64,000 nucleotides of DNA from Zantedeschia hybrid cultivar. Its lineage: Eukaryota; Streptophyta; Magnoliopsida; Alismatales; Araceae. Both the position numbers and the translations under genes were made by a program. The notes under the pieces were generated by a model. It searched no databases. It had not been told where the DNA came from and saw only the letters and a list, made by a program, of their open reading frames with translations. The stretch covers positions 41,190,001 through 41,254,000 of the forward strand of contig JARZZO010000016.1 in assembly GCA_030544215.1 (NCBI GenBank). Reading direction: 5' to 3'. Shown in pieces: positions 45,880 to 57,898 of the stretch; the stretch's first letter is position 1; each line of letters opens with the position of its first letter.

Positions 45880-46182
45880 ATGGTTGTAGCACGTCCACAT
45901 TGGCTGGTAACTGCTCTCCATGATGAAACCTGTAGGGTTTGTGACCTAGGGTACTTTCCAATCATGGAGGTTGATCGACCTTATTTGTTTTCCTTTGTCT
46001 CTTTCATCCAAACAGGATTGATTCCATTGATCTCTTTGAGTTATTTCATTGATCATTTTGAGAAATATTCCTATCATATGATGTTGAGAGCGTGTCTTAT
46101 CACACCTTGGCATCACCTTTTCAGTACATTCCATTCTATTTCACTCCCTTATAAAGTCAATGCCAAGGTGGGGCAACTGTAA
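45880..46182 (+). CDS. Small sense ORF abutting the LTR, copy D (unknown product)
   Basis: One hundred codons open: MVVARPHWLVTALHDETCRV, then DHFEKYSYHMMLRACLITPW and HLFSTFHSISLPY. The stop TAA overlaps the first bases of the LTR (CTGTAA). Two other copies (14214-14511 and 41259-40962) keep the same residues over most of the length but are broken. A TTTTAAG tract directly upstream could be a splice acceptor, making this a last exon. I do not recognise the product. It may be only conserved DNA next to the polypurine tract. Confidence 0.4.
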   Translation: MVVARPHWLVTALHDETCRVCDLGYFPIMEVDRPYLFSFVSFIQTGLIPLISLSYFIDHFEKYSYHMMLRACLITPWHHLFSTFHSISLPYKVNAKVGQL

Positions 46183-47102
46183 ACACGCTAATTTTGACTT
46201 CATATTGAGCAAATTTCATGTCACACTTATAATACCCCAAAATGGTATGATGTTTAATCGTCAATTATTTTTATTATTTTTTCTCAAAATTTGTTGATTA
46301 GCATTGCCAGAGGTCGACGTCCTTTAGATTCCTAGCCGAAATCGGTTCGGAATTAAATTCCTAAATTCAGATAGATTTAACTGAATAGCGTCACTTCGAG
46401 AAGATGCTGTTTAAGTCCTAATCCGTCTGGGTTTTTAATTTTTAATTGGAATTAATTTTATAATTATTTAAAGCACGTCACCCTAAGGAGATGCGATTTA
46501 GGTTTCCTAATGTATTTTGGTTTCCTTTTCAGATTTTCTTTCTATTTTGGCCACTTTAATTAACCAAATGGCATCCCGTCAGAGCAACGCGATTTAGGAG
46601 TTTCCTAATAAACATGGTTTGGCCGAGATAATCCGGTTTCCGAAGTTGGGAAGGTTGCTAACTCCTCTATGCTCATCCAAAGTAAGTCCAACTGCGGGAG
46701 AGAGTCCTATTGAAGCCCAAAACACTCCTAAACCTATTCCTATAAATACAATACCCTTTAGACCTTTGAAAAAGGTTGGCCATTGGTGGTTTGGAGTTCA
46801 AATTAAGGTGAAAAGGAACCCTCTACTGCAGAAAACGTGGAAAGAATTTGAAGGCTTCTTCTCCCTCATTTTCTTCCTCCATTGAAGCTCAAGAAGACCA
46901 AGGCTATGGAGAAGCCAACCAACCATCTTCTTTCTTTAATTTCTTTCTAGCTTTTCATTGATTTCATATAGTTTATTCACTGATTTTTCATAATTCATCA
47001 TCATCACTTCATGTTCATGCACACACACACACACCATATTTTTCACACATATATGCATATTAGGGGTTTAAAGAACACTAATCAAGTGAGTAGATTAGTT
47101 TA

Positions 47103-47107
47103 GTTAT
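47103..47107. repeat. Target site duplication, left of Copia 1 (GTTAT)
   Basis: GTTAT here pairs with GTTAC at 56484-56488, with one C/T difference. Confidence 0.85.
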
Positions 47108-48667
47108 TGTTATCTTTAGGTGGCCTACAAGCCAATCTGACTATGTAAATCTCGTTCATTTATTAATATAATGGCATAATATTCATTATGTGTAAATCGC
47201 ATTAATTATCGTTTCATAATGAAGTTTGTGAATATGTGCTATAGTGATCAGATTATAATGAGATCATACTAATAAGACTGGTCACTTAAACACGCATATT
47301 CTTAATCGTTCCTAGTCGGAGGATATCCGAGAACGACATCGAATATCTGGTTAGACTAGTACAGATTACTCATGCTCATATGATGAGGGTAACAGATCTC
47401 ATAAGTTACTTGTGTGGAGACACTAAGGCGAATCTGTAGGTGCTCATTGGAGAATGAGTTCACTGAACTGATCCGACAAAATTGTTGGATGGTATTGTAT
47501 CTCACTGTCAACCAGCTTGATTCTATTGTCGCAATTGTGTGGATGGTCCTCGGACCTAAGACACCAAGGACACCTTGTCGGTGGATTTCTATGCTTTGAC
47601 CTTGGTTTACGGATCTCTAGCCACGGGATTCTAAAACGCCAAGGATTGGGTACAGCGGAATACCATCGAAGGGAATTGTGAGTCAATAAGGAATCATTCG
47701 CCCTCGGTACTGAGAGAGAGAATTCTCTAGGAAGGATGCACAGAAGTCTCTGGCCAGGGCGGACGATAATATCGGGAAAGGAGTTTTCCAATATTTATCA
47801 GTGGCATCAAATCCAAGTGAGTCGACCGGTTAGGGTTTGACAGCACGCCATACACTAAGTTGACTTGAGAGCATTGTACGAATGAAGGATTATATCCATG
47901 CAGTAACTGTCGGCGGAAAGATTCCAAGAGTGGGTTGCTTAACCCCGATACCTTCCGGGTTCACGCGGTGTTGCTTGGCACCCAACATGATCAGAGGCTC
48001 GGTCGAATTCGATGTGCGACATCAATTCGATTGATTAATTAATTAATAAAGGGTTATTAATTGATTAATAAAGCCAGTGAAGAGTCACTGGGCTTGTTGG
48101 GCCATTAACTGGACTGGTAATTGGGCCTAGAGGGTCACACGCAAAGGATTCTCAAGGCGATGGATAAATAAGTGGGTTTTATACAAACCGGGGGTTTTTA
48201 TGAAAAATCGCGTGGTTAGTATAAAACATAGCGAACGGGCTGAGCAGGCCAAGCTGCGCTAACCCTAGCCGCCCTTCCTCTGTTTCTCTCTCTCTCTAGC
48301 GTCCCAGACAGATCCAAATCTGCTCTGCCGCTTCTCCGACTCCCGTTCGACGAGAAATCATCCGCGCGTTGCAGCGACCGTTGCGGCAACCGGCGGAGGT
48401 TTCGTGGGCTGCGAAGAACGAGGAACGAGGAACGTGAGGATATCCATCGCGAGGAGGATCACGTGGACTTCGCTAGAGGCCGGGCGCTTGCGCGGCTTGC
48501 GGTGTCACACCGATGGAACCGAATGGTTGCGAATTCGAATCCGCACACGGTGAGAACTTCGATTATCCGATAATCAATTTTTTGAGATTCGAAACGGGAA
48601 CGGATCGCTATTTTAATATTTTATTTTCTGCTGCGTGAGCGATCTGGGGAAACACGAGAACCCAACA
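47108..48667 (+). repeat. 5' LTR of Copia 1
   Basis: TGTTATCTTTAGGTGGCC to AACCCAACA. The conserved palindrome is slightly damaged here (TGCGAATTCGAATCCGCA, 48528-48545). Confidence 0.93.
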
Positions 48668-48668
48668 G

Positions 48669-48681
48669 TGGTGTCAGAGCC
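48669..48681 (+). other. Primer binding site, Copia 1
   Basis: TGGTGTCAGAGCC, one base after the LTR. It is one change from the initiator-Met tRNA site TGGTATCAGAGCC. Confidence 0.9.
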
Positions 48682-51535
48682 AAGTTCCATTGTTTCTCGT
48701 CCCATTTCGGTCTCCGAAATTAATATTTCATGTGTTATTCCATGCTAAATATTCGATTAATTGTTGGATCTGTGTTTATGTGATGAACACGGTTAATTTG
48801 ATTATTTTTCTGCAATTTTTCGAATTTTATTTTGGGGTTTTCGGAGTTCTTCATGAGATGATGATCGGGGGGTTTTCGGCGACTTCGTTCGGTTTTCCCA
48901 AGCGTTGGGATGGCCAGCAAGGATTCCGAAACCCTAGGGGATAGTCCCCACTTTCCACTGAGCATCTTCCCCGGCGCCGGAGTGGCCTTGAAGAGCTGCA
49001 AAAATTAAGCCCAAGTTCGGTTCCTAAACATGACAAACCTATTTTTGAGGTTATTTAAGGGCTCTAGACAACTTCTTTAGGGGCATCTCCGGCGAGCCGC
49101 CGGCGCCGAGGGCATCGCCTGCGCCGGGGGGGGGGGGGGGTCACCGACGTGACTGGCCGGCGCCGTGGACTGGCTGCCGGGTGGCACCAAACTAGCCAGC
49201 CGCCGGCCTCCCACCTGCAAACCGTAATTTCTGCAACGAGCTAAGGGGTCGGGTGGGGAAGACGCGGTTGGACCGGAAGTTGGGGGGACCCGGTCCCGAG
49301 TTGGTCGGACCGGCTCGGGCCGGGTCCAGGGCTTGGTCGAACCAGGCCCGCACTAGGCGCCCACTGTGGGCGCCTGGTCCGAGCCCTGGCTCGACCAGGG
49401 CCCAAGCCCAGGGCTCAGCCCATCTAGCTGAGCCACTGGGTTCGAGCCAGGAGGGTCCTGGCTCGGACCTAGGGCTCGAGCCTGGCCCGAGCCAGGGACC
49501 CAAATGGGCTGGGCCCATTTTCCCTTCTTTTTCCCTTTAAACCCATATAAACCCCATGCCCAATTAATAATATTAATATTTCAAAAATGTTTTGATATTT
49601 AAATTTATTAATCATTTTTTTTATTTGGGCATAATGCTATTAAATCATGTTAATAAACAATTAGCTTTAATCAATTAAAGTTAATTATTTGATTAAATGT
49701 TAATCCAATAATTAATTTTGATTTAACTAATTAAAATGTTAAATTAGTTATTAATAGTTATTAGTTTAATTGTTAGATTATTAACTATTATCTCAACTAA
49801 TTGTTAATTAATATTTGAGTTAGTTATTAATTTGATTGTTAAATTAATAATTAACTTAAATGACTGATTTAAATGTTAAATTGGTAGTCCTTAATTAATT
49901 ATTGTTAGTCATTAATTTAATAGTTAAATTAATGATAACTTTAATTATTTAATCTAAGAGTTAGATTAATTAATTATTAATTACTTAGTGTTAATTATTA
50001 ATTTAAAAGTTAAATTAATAATTAACATTAATTGACTAATCTAAATGTTAGGTTAGTAGTTAATAATTAATTTAGTTGATTATTAATTAACTTTGTTGGA
50101 TTAACCTAAGAGTTAGATTAGTCTTTAATAGTCTAATTGTTAGATTATTAATGGGGTTTAATCTAAGTGTTAGATTATTAGAAGTGTTCTAATTTGCATG
50201 GAATAATCTGGAATTATTAATTTGGAATGTGTGCATATGTGATGTGTTTTTGATGCTTTTAAATTTGATTTGATTGCATGATTAATTTAATTAAAAGTAT
50301 TTTCGAAATTCAAATACCAATTTTGATTGGATCCCAGCTTTTTGAAAGCCAAAATTATTTATTTTGAAAACTCTTTTATTTTAGCCATGTGATGCGCTAT
50401 ATCTTGTGTGGGATATTTAAAACACACCGTGGTCATGGATATGCACTTAATTAATTATTCATGTGATGAATGGATTGTGTGGATCGTAGATATTGATTGT
50501 TTATTAATTGTTAATAAATAGAGGTCTATACACCTCTCTCTCTCTCATACTCCAATGTATTTCTACCTCCCTCTCTCTTGTACTCGCCATAAGGCCTTCC
50601 TCAATTTACTTGTAAATTCTAGAATTCATTGTAATATGATCAAGACAACCGAGGAAGGAGCGAGGATGATCCACAACTGCAACCATGAAGGTAAATAGAT
50701 GTAGATCCTTTGCCTATGTGTTTGCAGGTTATCTAATGTAAATGTTATGTTAGATTGTGTGTGCGTTTGACTGTTGGCTCCAGTCAAACCCACTGTGCTG
50801 TCCATGACTACACTTGACATATATGTGATGTATTGTTTTCTTTTGATTATGAATCAAAATAGGTATAGTATTTAGTAAATATATACGATATATTTATATA
50901 CTATCACCTAGGAGAGACCAAGATAAAAGTTATCTAAATACCCTCAGTAAACTCTAAGTCATAACGTGAGTAGTTAAGAATTTACCGCATGGTCCACCAT
51001 CGTTATAGTCATAGGATTACGAATCACTTTAGGCAGGTTTGTTGTGCTATCCACAAGGCATGTTTAATTGGGAGGAGAAACTGTGGCTATGGCATTAGAT
51101 GCCTATATATCGGGGTAGAGGAACCATGTAGCTTTGTTGTGCTATCCACAAGGGCTGCATGCAAATCTATGCTCATCGCGTAACGATGGTTAGCTTAGAC
51201 CAGAATTAGTGGTTTGTTGTGCTATCCACAAGGCCATTAAATCTCTGGGGATCGAAGCTATGATCAGATATTGCAAGGAGTTGCAAGTCCCATTAGTTGG
51301 GTGCTCTTTGATTGTATTACAGTTTGTTGTGCTGTCCACAAGGCTGTATTGCAAGTCATTGAGATTCTGATCCCCACTAGGAGACTGTTAGCGTCTCCCG
51401 TTCTGTATAACTGAGGGTTACATAATCCGTCGAAAATTAGTGGGAGTTAAACTTGAACAAAAGACCATGTCTTGTTTTAAATTTTAATAATTGAACATCT
51501 GCTAAATAGATTTTCCTTATCTCCTGTAGGGAATT
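48682..51535 (+). other. Long untranslated leader, Copia 1
   Basis: 2.85 kb without a gene. GC-rich block (49080-49510) with a run of 15 G at 49126-49140 and repeated GAGCC/GGCTC words; AT-rich block (49560-50340) with many TAATCTAA/TTAGATTA dyads; CT repeat near 50535; then the four hairpin repeats at 51039-51343. The leader of Copia 2 has the same order. Confidence 0.8.
51039..51343 (+). repeat. Four dispersed hairpin repeats in the Copia 1 leader
   Basis: TTGTTGTGCTATCCACAAGG at about 51039, 51134, 51214 and 51324 (the last has GTGCTGTCC). TTGTG-CTATC-CACAA can fold. Sequence between copies is unique. Located 200-500 bp before the gag start. Confidence 0.9.
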
Positions 51536-54500
51536 ATGTCGTCGAATAACCTACTCCACGGCATACTTGATGCCCTTTTTACTTACCTGATCTACTCAGA
51601 TTGGCTCAGACACTTGAAGAATGTCTTCAGATCTGAGTAGATTGCCTACACCCTTGATGCTGATCATCCTGCTGAATCGGCATTAGATGCCTCTAAGACA
51701 GAAATGATCGCATACGATAAAAGATCGAAGGATAAAGGAAAAAGAGTAGTAAAGGGTGACTGCTTCTATTATAAGCAGTATAGTCACTGGAAGAAGAACT
51801 GCAAGGAGTTCCTTAACGATAAAGCTCGTGGAAAGGTGAAGCTGCCTGAAGCTTCAACTATCTATATGATAGATATTAACTTGTCAGTTAGAGATTCCAC
51901 ATCTTGGGTATTAGATACCGGATGTGCTTCTCATATCTGCCATGATGTGCAAATGCTGACAAGTAAGTGCAAGCTGAGACAAGGTGAGGTGGAATTGAGG
52001 CTAGGAAACGGAGCAAAAGTTGCGGCGATTGCTATTGGGACAGCAAACCTCAGGCTTCCATCAGGAGACGCCTTACTATTAGAAGATTGTTATTATGTTC
52101 CTAGCATAATAAAGAATATCATATCAGTATCTTGTTTGGACAAGATGGGATATAGGTTGTCTATTGAGAATAGAAGTTGTTCGATTTATTATGGTAATAA
52201 ATCAATAGCTTCGGCATCTTTAGTCAACGGTTTATATCTATTAGATGTTTATTATTACAATCTTCAAATTGATAAAGCTCTTAAGAAGAGCAAGAATTGT
52301 GTGAACCATGCCTATACGTGGCATTGTAGACTTGGGCACATTGGCGAAAGCAGGTTGCAAAAGTTGCACAAGCATGGTTACTTAACAATATTCAATTATG
52401 AATCGTTTGCAACATGTGAATCCTGCCTTATGGGAAAGATAGCAAAATCTCCATTTACTGAGCATGGAGAACGTGCCAAGGACATTTTAGAACTAATACA
52501 TTCGGATGTATGTGGTCCTATGTCCATCCAAGCCAAAGGTGGCTATTCATACTTCATCACGTTCACCAATGACTTCTCAAGATTTGGCTATGTGTACTTA
52601 ATGAAGTATAAGTCCGAAGCATTTGAGAAGTTCAAGGAGTTCAAGAATGAAGTAGAGAAGTAGTTAGGAAAGAGTATTAAAGCTCTTCGATCAGATCGAG
52701 GAGGAGAATACTTAAGTATTAATTTCACACAATTCTTAAAGGATAATGGTATCTTTTCTCAGCTAACCCCTCCATATACACCACAGATGAATGGTGTATC
52801 AGAAAGGAGGAATCGCACCTTGTTGGACATGGTGCGATCCATGATGAGCTTTTCGGGATTACCAGTGTCCCTTTGGGGGTATGCTCTAGAGTCAGCAGCA
52901 TACCTACTGAACAGAGTACCCAGCAAGTCTGTGGCCACTACTCCATATAAGATATGGAAAGGCAGGAAACCAGAATTTAAACATGTTAAAGTCTGGGGTT
53001 GTCCTGCTCATATAAAGAGGCATGATCCAGAAGAGTTGGAATCACGAACTGATAAATGCAGGTTTGTGGGATATCCAAAGGAAACCATTGGATACTATTT
53101 TTACCATCCTGGTGAACAAAAAGTATTTGTCGCCAGGAAAGTTGTCTTCTTGGAAGAGGAATACCTTCTCCAGGATCCCTAAATAACTGCATTATCATCA
53201 GATGAGATATCAGTTCTTTAATCTGTTCAGGTACACACACATGAGCCTCGTAGATCTAGTAGAGTACCTAGACTGCCAGAACGATATGTGGGACATATCG
53301 CTGAAGGTGAGTCTAAGGTAGAATATAATGAGGATGATGATCCTAAAACCTACCAGGAGGCCATAGAAGGTCCAGAAGCCGGAAAATGGCAAGAAGCCAT
53401 GAACTTAGAAATCCAGTCTATGTACACCAACCAAGTTTGGAAATTGGAGGACTTGCCCGAGGGTACTGTACCCATCGGTTGCAAGTGGATCTTTAAGAGA
53501 AAGATCGGTACTGATGGAAGGATCGACACTGATAAGGCAAGGTTGGTGGCAAAGGGATATCGTCAATGGCAATGAATTGACTATGACGAGACTTTCTCAC
53601 CAGTTGCCATGATAAAGTTGATCAGAGTTCTACTCGCCATTACTGCACATTTTGATTATGAAATCTGGCAGATGGATGTGAAGACTGCCTTCCTCAATGG
53701 TAACCTTGAGGAAGAGGTGTATATGATACAACCAGAAGGTTTCACATCCAAAGAATCTCCAGATAAAGTGTGCAAGCTTCAGAGGTCCATTTATGGACTG
53801 AAGCAGGCTTCCCGGAGCTGGAACATAAGATTTGATGAGGCTGTCAAGTCTTATGACTTCATTAAGAATGAAGATGAGCCTTGTGTGTACAAGAAAACCA
53901 GTGGGAGTGCAGTCACTTTTCTAGTTCTTTACGTAGATGACATACTACTCATTGGGAATGATGTAGCTTTGATGTCATCAGTAAAGATCTAGCTGTTGAA
54001 AAACTTCTTCATGAAGGATTTGGGAGAAGCATTCTATGTATGGGGAATACGGATCTATAGAGATAGATCAAAGAAGATGCTTGGAATGACCCAATCCTTG
54101 TACATAGATACCATAGTCAAAAGATTTGGCATGAAAAATTCCAAGAGAGGTCTCATACCGATGAGACATGGAATTAGTCTCTCAAAGGAGCAGTCTCCTA
54201 AGACTCCTGATGAGAGGGCACTCATGGATAAAATATCCTATGCCTCTGCCATAGGATCTATTATGTATGCCATGCTATATATACGGCCTGATGTTGCATT
54301 TGCTTTAAGTGTTACGAGCAGATTTCAGGCTGATCCAAGCGAAGAGCACTGGAAGGCAGTGAAATGTATCCTTAAGTACTTGAGAAGAACTAAGGATATG
54401 TTTCTTGTCTATGGAGGAGGTGACTTGAAACTACGAGGCTTTACTGACTTGAGTTTCCAGTCATATCCAGATGATAGCAAGTCAACATCTGGATTCGTGT

Positions 54501-54892
54501 TTACTTTGAATGGAGGCGCAGTGTGCTAGAAGAGTTCCAAGCAAGTAACCACTGCAGATTCGATGACTGAAGCTGAGTACATTGCTGCAGCTGAAGCCAC
54601 CAAGGAAGCAGTGTGGTTGAAGAAATTCATCACCGACCTCGGCGTAGTTCCCAGCATCTCTAAGCCTATTCCGCTGTTGTGCGACAACAATGGAGCGATT
54701 GCACAAGCGAAAGAGCCGCGGTCTCATCAGAAATCGAAGCATATTTTGAGGCGCTTTCATCTTATCAGAGAGATCATATCCAAAAGAGATGTAGTAGTGG
54801 AAAGAGTTCCATCCGTCGACACTGTAGCAGATCCACTGACAAAGCCATTGGCTCAAATTGTGTTTAAGCGTCACCTAGAGTCTATAGGCTAA
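51536..54892 (+). pseudogene. Gag-pol polyprotein, Copia 1
   Basis: One frame of 1119 codons with seven internal stops (51638, 52661, 53180, 53219, 53573, 53990, 54527) and no frameshift. Order: short gag with knuckle CFYYKQYSHWKKNC (second Cys is Tyr); protease LDTGCASHIC (51914); integrase zinc region WHCRLGHI...CESC; integrase core Asp in HSDVCGP, Asp in RSDRGGEY, Glu in NGVSERRN; reverse transcriptase YETFSPVA-type region and VLYVDDILLIGND; RNase H with TEAEYIAAAEATKEAVWL and CDNNGAIAQAKEP. Start chosen at the ATG after the leader repeats (MSSNNLLHGI). Gag is shorter than usual for plant Copia, about 90 residues before the knuckle. It makes the particle, copies the RNA and integrates the DNA. 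Confidence 0.9.
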
Positions 54893-54916
54893 TTGTATAA
54901 AGGTGATTGGCTTTAG

Positions 54917-54930
54917 CTCAAGTGGGTGAT
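54917..54930 (+). other. Polypurine tract, Copia 1
   Basis: CTCAAGTGGGTGAT directly before the 3' LTR, where plus-strand synthesis would start. Copia 2 has CCAAGTGGGAGAT at the same place. Confidence 0.8.
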
Positions 54931-56483
54931 TGTTAGTTTTAGGTGGCCTACAAGCCAATCTGTCTATGTAAATCTCGTTCATTTATTAATATAATGGCAT
55001 CATATTCATTATGTGTAAATCGCATTAATTATCGTTTCATAATGAAATCCGTGAATATGTGCTATAGTGATCAGATTATGATGAGATCATACTAATGAGA
55101 CTGGTCACTTAAACACGCATATTCTTAATCATTCCTAGTCGGAGGATATCCGAGAAGGACATCAGATACCCGGTTAGACTAGTACAGATTACTCATGCTC
55201 ATATGATGAGGGTGACTGATCTCATAAATCACTTGTGTGGAGACACTAAGGCGAATCTGTAGGTACTCATTGGAGAATGAGTTCACTGAACTGATCCGAC
55301 TGAATCGCTGGATGGTATTGTACCTCATTGTCAACCAGTTTGATTCTATTGTCGCAGTTGTGTGGATGGTCCTCGGACCTGAGACACCAAGGACACCTTG
55401 TCGGTGGACTTCTGTGCTTTGACCTTGGTTTACGAATCTCTAGCCACGGGATTCTAAAACGCCAAGGATTGGGTACAGCGGAATACTGTCGAAGGGAATT
55501 GTGTGTCAATAAGGAATCATTCGCTCTCGGTACTTAGAGAGAGAATGCTCTAGGAAGGATGCGCAGAAGTCCCTGGCCAGGGCGGACGATAATATCGGGA
55601 AAGGAGTTTTCTGATATTTATCAGCGGCATCAAATCCAAGTGAGTCGACCGTTACGGTTTGACAGCACGCCATACCCTGAGTTGACTCGAGAGCATTGTA
55701 CGAATGAAGGATTATATCCACGCGGTAACTGTCGGCGGAAAGGTTCCAAGAGTGGGTTGCTTAACCCCGATACCTTCCGGGTTCACGCGGTGTTGCTTAG
55801 CACCCAACGAGATCAGAGGCCCGGTCGAATTCGATGTGCGACATCAATTCGATTGATTTATTAATTAATAAAAGGTTATTAATTGATTAATAAAGCCAGT
55901 GAAGAGTCATTGGGCTTGTTGGACCATTAACTGGACTGGTAATTGGGCCTAGAGAGTCACACGCAAATGATTCCAAAGGCGATGGATAAATAAGTGGGTT
56001 TTATACAAATCGGGGGTTTTTATGAAAAATCGCACGGTTAGTATAAAACATAGCGAACGGGCTGAGCAGGCCAAGTTACTGCTAACTCTAGCCTTCCCTC
56101 CTCTGTTTCTCTCTCTCTCTGGGGTCCCAGACAGATCCAGATCTGCTCCGCCGCTTCTCTGACTCCCGTTCAACGGGAAATCGTCCGTGCGTTGCGGCGA
56201 TCGTTGCGGCAACCGGCGGAGGTTTCGTGGGTTGCAAAGAATGAGGAATGTGAGGATATCCATCGCGAGGAGGATCACGTGGACTTCGCTAGAGGCCCGG
56301 CGCTTGCGCGGCTTGCGGTGTCGCACCGACGGAACCGAACGGTTGCGGATTCGAATCCGCACACGGTGAGAACTTCGATTATCCGATAATCGATTTTTTA
56401 AGATTCGAAACGGGAACGGATCGCTGTTTTAATATTTTATTTTCTACTGTGTTAGCGATCCGGGGAAACACGAGAACCCAACA
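54931..56483 (+). repeat. 3' LTR of Copia 1
   Basis: TGTTAGTTTTAGGTGGCC to AACCCAACA, 1553 bp. Palindrome TGCGGATTCGAATCCGCA intact at 56344-56361. Confidence 0.93.
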
Positions 56484-56488
56484 GTTAC
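56484..56488. repeat. Target site duplication, right of Copia 1 (GTTAC)
   Basis: Right partner of 47103-47107. The unoccupied LTR at 42233-43509 reads GTTGC here, so GTTAC is closer to the original. Confidence 0.85.
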
Positions 56489-56845
56489 ATGTTTGAATTC
56501 TTATTAGAATAGATACTACTCTACTTTAGTTCTAATTAGAATTTTTATTTTTATTATTTAATCTTTTTTATAAGGTACAAAGAAAGAAAGAAGGAGATTC
56601 AAAATAATAATAACCAAGAAATCAAAAGCAAGAACACATCAATAAAAGGGCTATATCTTTCTTTGGCCAGCCGAAGAGAGGGAATCAAGGACTCAATCTC
56701 CCAAATTTGAAAAGGTAAGCGATCAATCTTTCTTCTGAAACTTAACAATTTCTGGTAATCACGTTTTTTTTAGTTTTAATAGTTTAATTATTATATAAAT
56801 AACATGAAATTCATGAATATCACACAGATGATTTGAGCACCTACA

Positions 56846-57898
56846 CTAACCACATACCTAAGCTGATTTGGGCCATTAATAGTCTTCGACCAGAATCCAC
56901 CTGGTTAAGTCTTATGTTGATAACAATATCGTCATGCCATCCTCTGGCTCCCAACTGCTCCTGACTAATAGATTCTTTTCCAAAACATATCAACGATAAG
57001 AGATTTACCCGATCTCGGTATCTTTCCTCACAACTTAGGCAGTAAGTGATGGACCACTCTGCAACCCTAATGGCCAACCGCGCAACGCTAACCCAGAATT
57101 AGTAGCATCGTACCATACAGCAAACCACTTGCATTGACCTAAGCTCAAAGTCTCAAAGAAAGTTGACAAACTCTAAAGTCAGTATATAGATTAAAAGAAT
57201 TTTCGACTAGACTCCTCGTACATTTTCTTTTCTTAGAGGGTTTGGTTGGGGAAAGTGTGACAGTTAAATTTGCCATGTCATTAATTCCATTTAACTTTTG
57301 AATCTTAGTTCACTTTGACCTCACAAAGAAGAAAAAAGAACACCCGAAAATATAAAGAATGAATAGATAAGCCGCTTGAGAGGGTTAGGTGATCTCAAAG
57401 ACTATCCCTCCTCCGCCATGTTGCTTGTTGGGATTCGGTCTCTCTCTTTCTTTTTCTTTTTTTTATGGCCTTGTTTTGAGATTCGACATGACCGGCCTTT
57501 TCTTCATTTGCCTCCTTTTGCTGATTTGATGTTTGGTCTAGAGGCTATTGCTTCTTTTTGCCTTTGACATGACTTTCGCTTTTAGTTTCTTTGTTTGACT
57601 TCCTCCTACTAGGGCAACAGATGGACTTGGGAGTCCTCCTATGAGGCTACAGTCGCCCGGCTTTGGCCGAATAAGAGGAAAAAAAGGGTGTTCTATCTCC
57701 TTCTAAGTTTGGTATCCATTTCCTTTGAATCATCTATTATTTGTTCCTCAATGATAGGCGTGAGTGTGTGTAAGGGCTTACCGTTTTCCAAATGTCTAAA
57801 AGAAGTAGAGCCAGTTTATGAAAATCTAATCTTAAATCCTACTGGTTATAGCACCATGCCAACTATCCTATTCCTATTTGAAATGAAAAACGAATGAC
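56846..57898 (-). other. Region between LTR of D and pol of Gypsy C
   Basis: 57241-57898 is probably the post-pol noncoding region of element C. 56846-57240 has a 78-codon open stretch on - (56841-57077) that I cannot assign to any family; it may be part of the 3' region of C. No other structure is seen. Confidence 0.4.

Larger units (their letters stand above)
43510..46177 (+). mobile_element. 3' internal part of Gypsy copy D
   Basis: Same order as 10990-14511 of element A: pyrimidine-rich leader and palindrome array of the PMD gene, aORF2 remnant, conserved noncoding block, small sense ORF, polypurine tract, then the LTR at 46178. Everything upstream (gag, pol, PMD gene) is missing; the cut is at the LTR of element E. 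Confidence 0.78.
47108..56483 (+). mobile_element. Ty1/Copia element 1, nearly complete
   Basis: 9.38 kb with both LTRs, primer site, long leader, one gag-pol frame, polypurine tract and a target duplication. LTRs of 1560 and 1553 bp look highly similar by eye. Damage in the coding part is limited to nonsense codons, so this is the most recent full insertion in the window. It sits in the LTR of Gypsy copy D. Confidence 0.93.
46178..56845 (+). repeat. 3' LTR of copy D, split by Copia 1
   Basis: TGTAAACACGCTAATTTTGA at 46178, running to 47107, and resuming at 56484/56489 to GAGCACCTACA at 56845; about 1287 bp without the insert. Palindromic units start at about 46293, 46380, 46467 and 46563. 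Across the Copia 1 insertion the sequence joins to TAGTTTAGTTACATGTTT, as in the uninterrupted LTR at 42233-43509. Confidence 0.88.

Noticed and set aside
56841..57077. A 78-codon open frame on -
   Set aside because: No motif or second copy in the window supports it as a gene; mentioned only as unassigned sequence.
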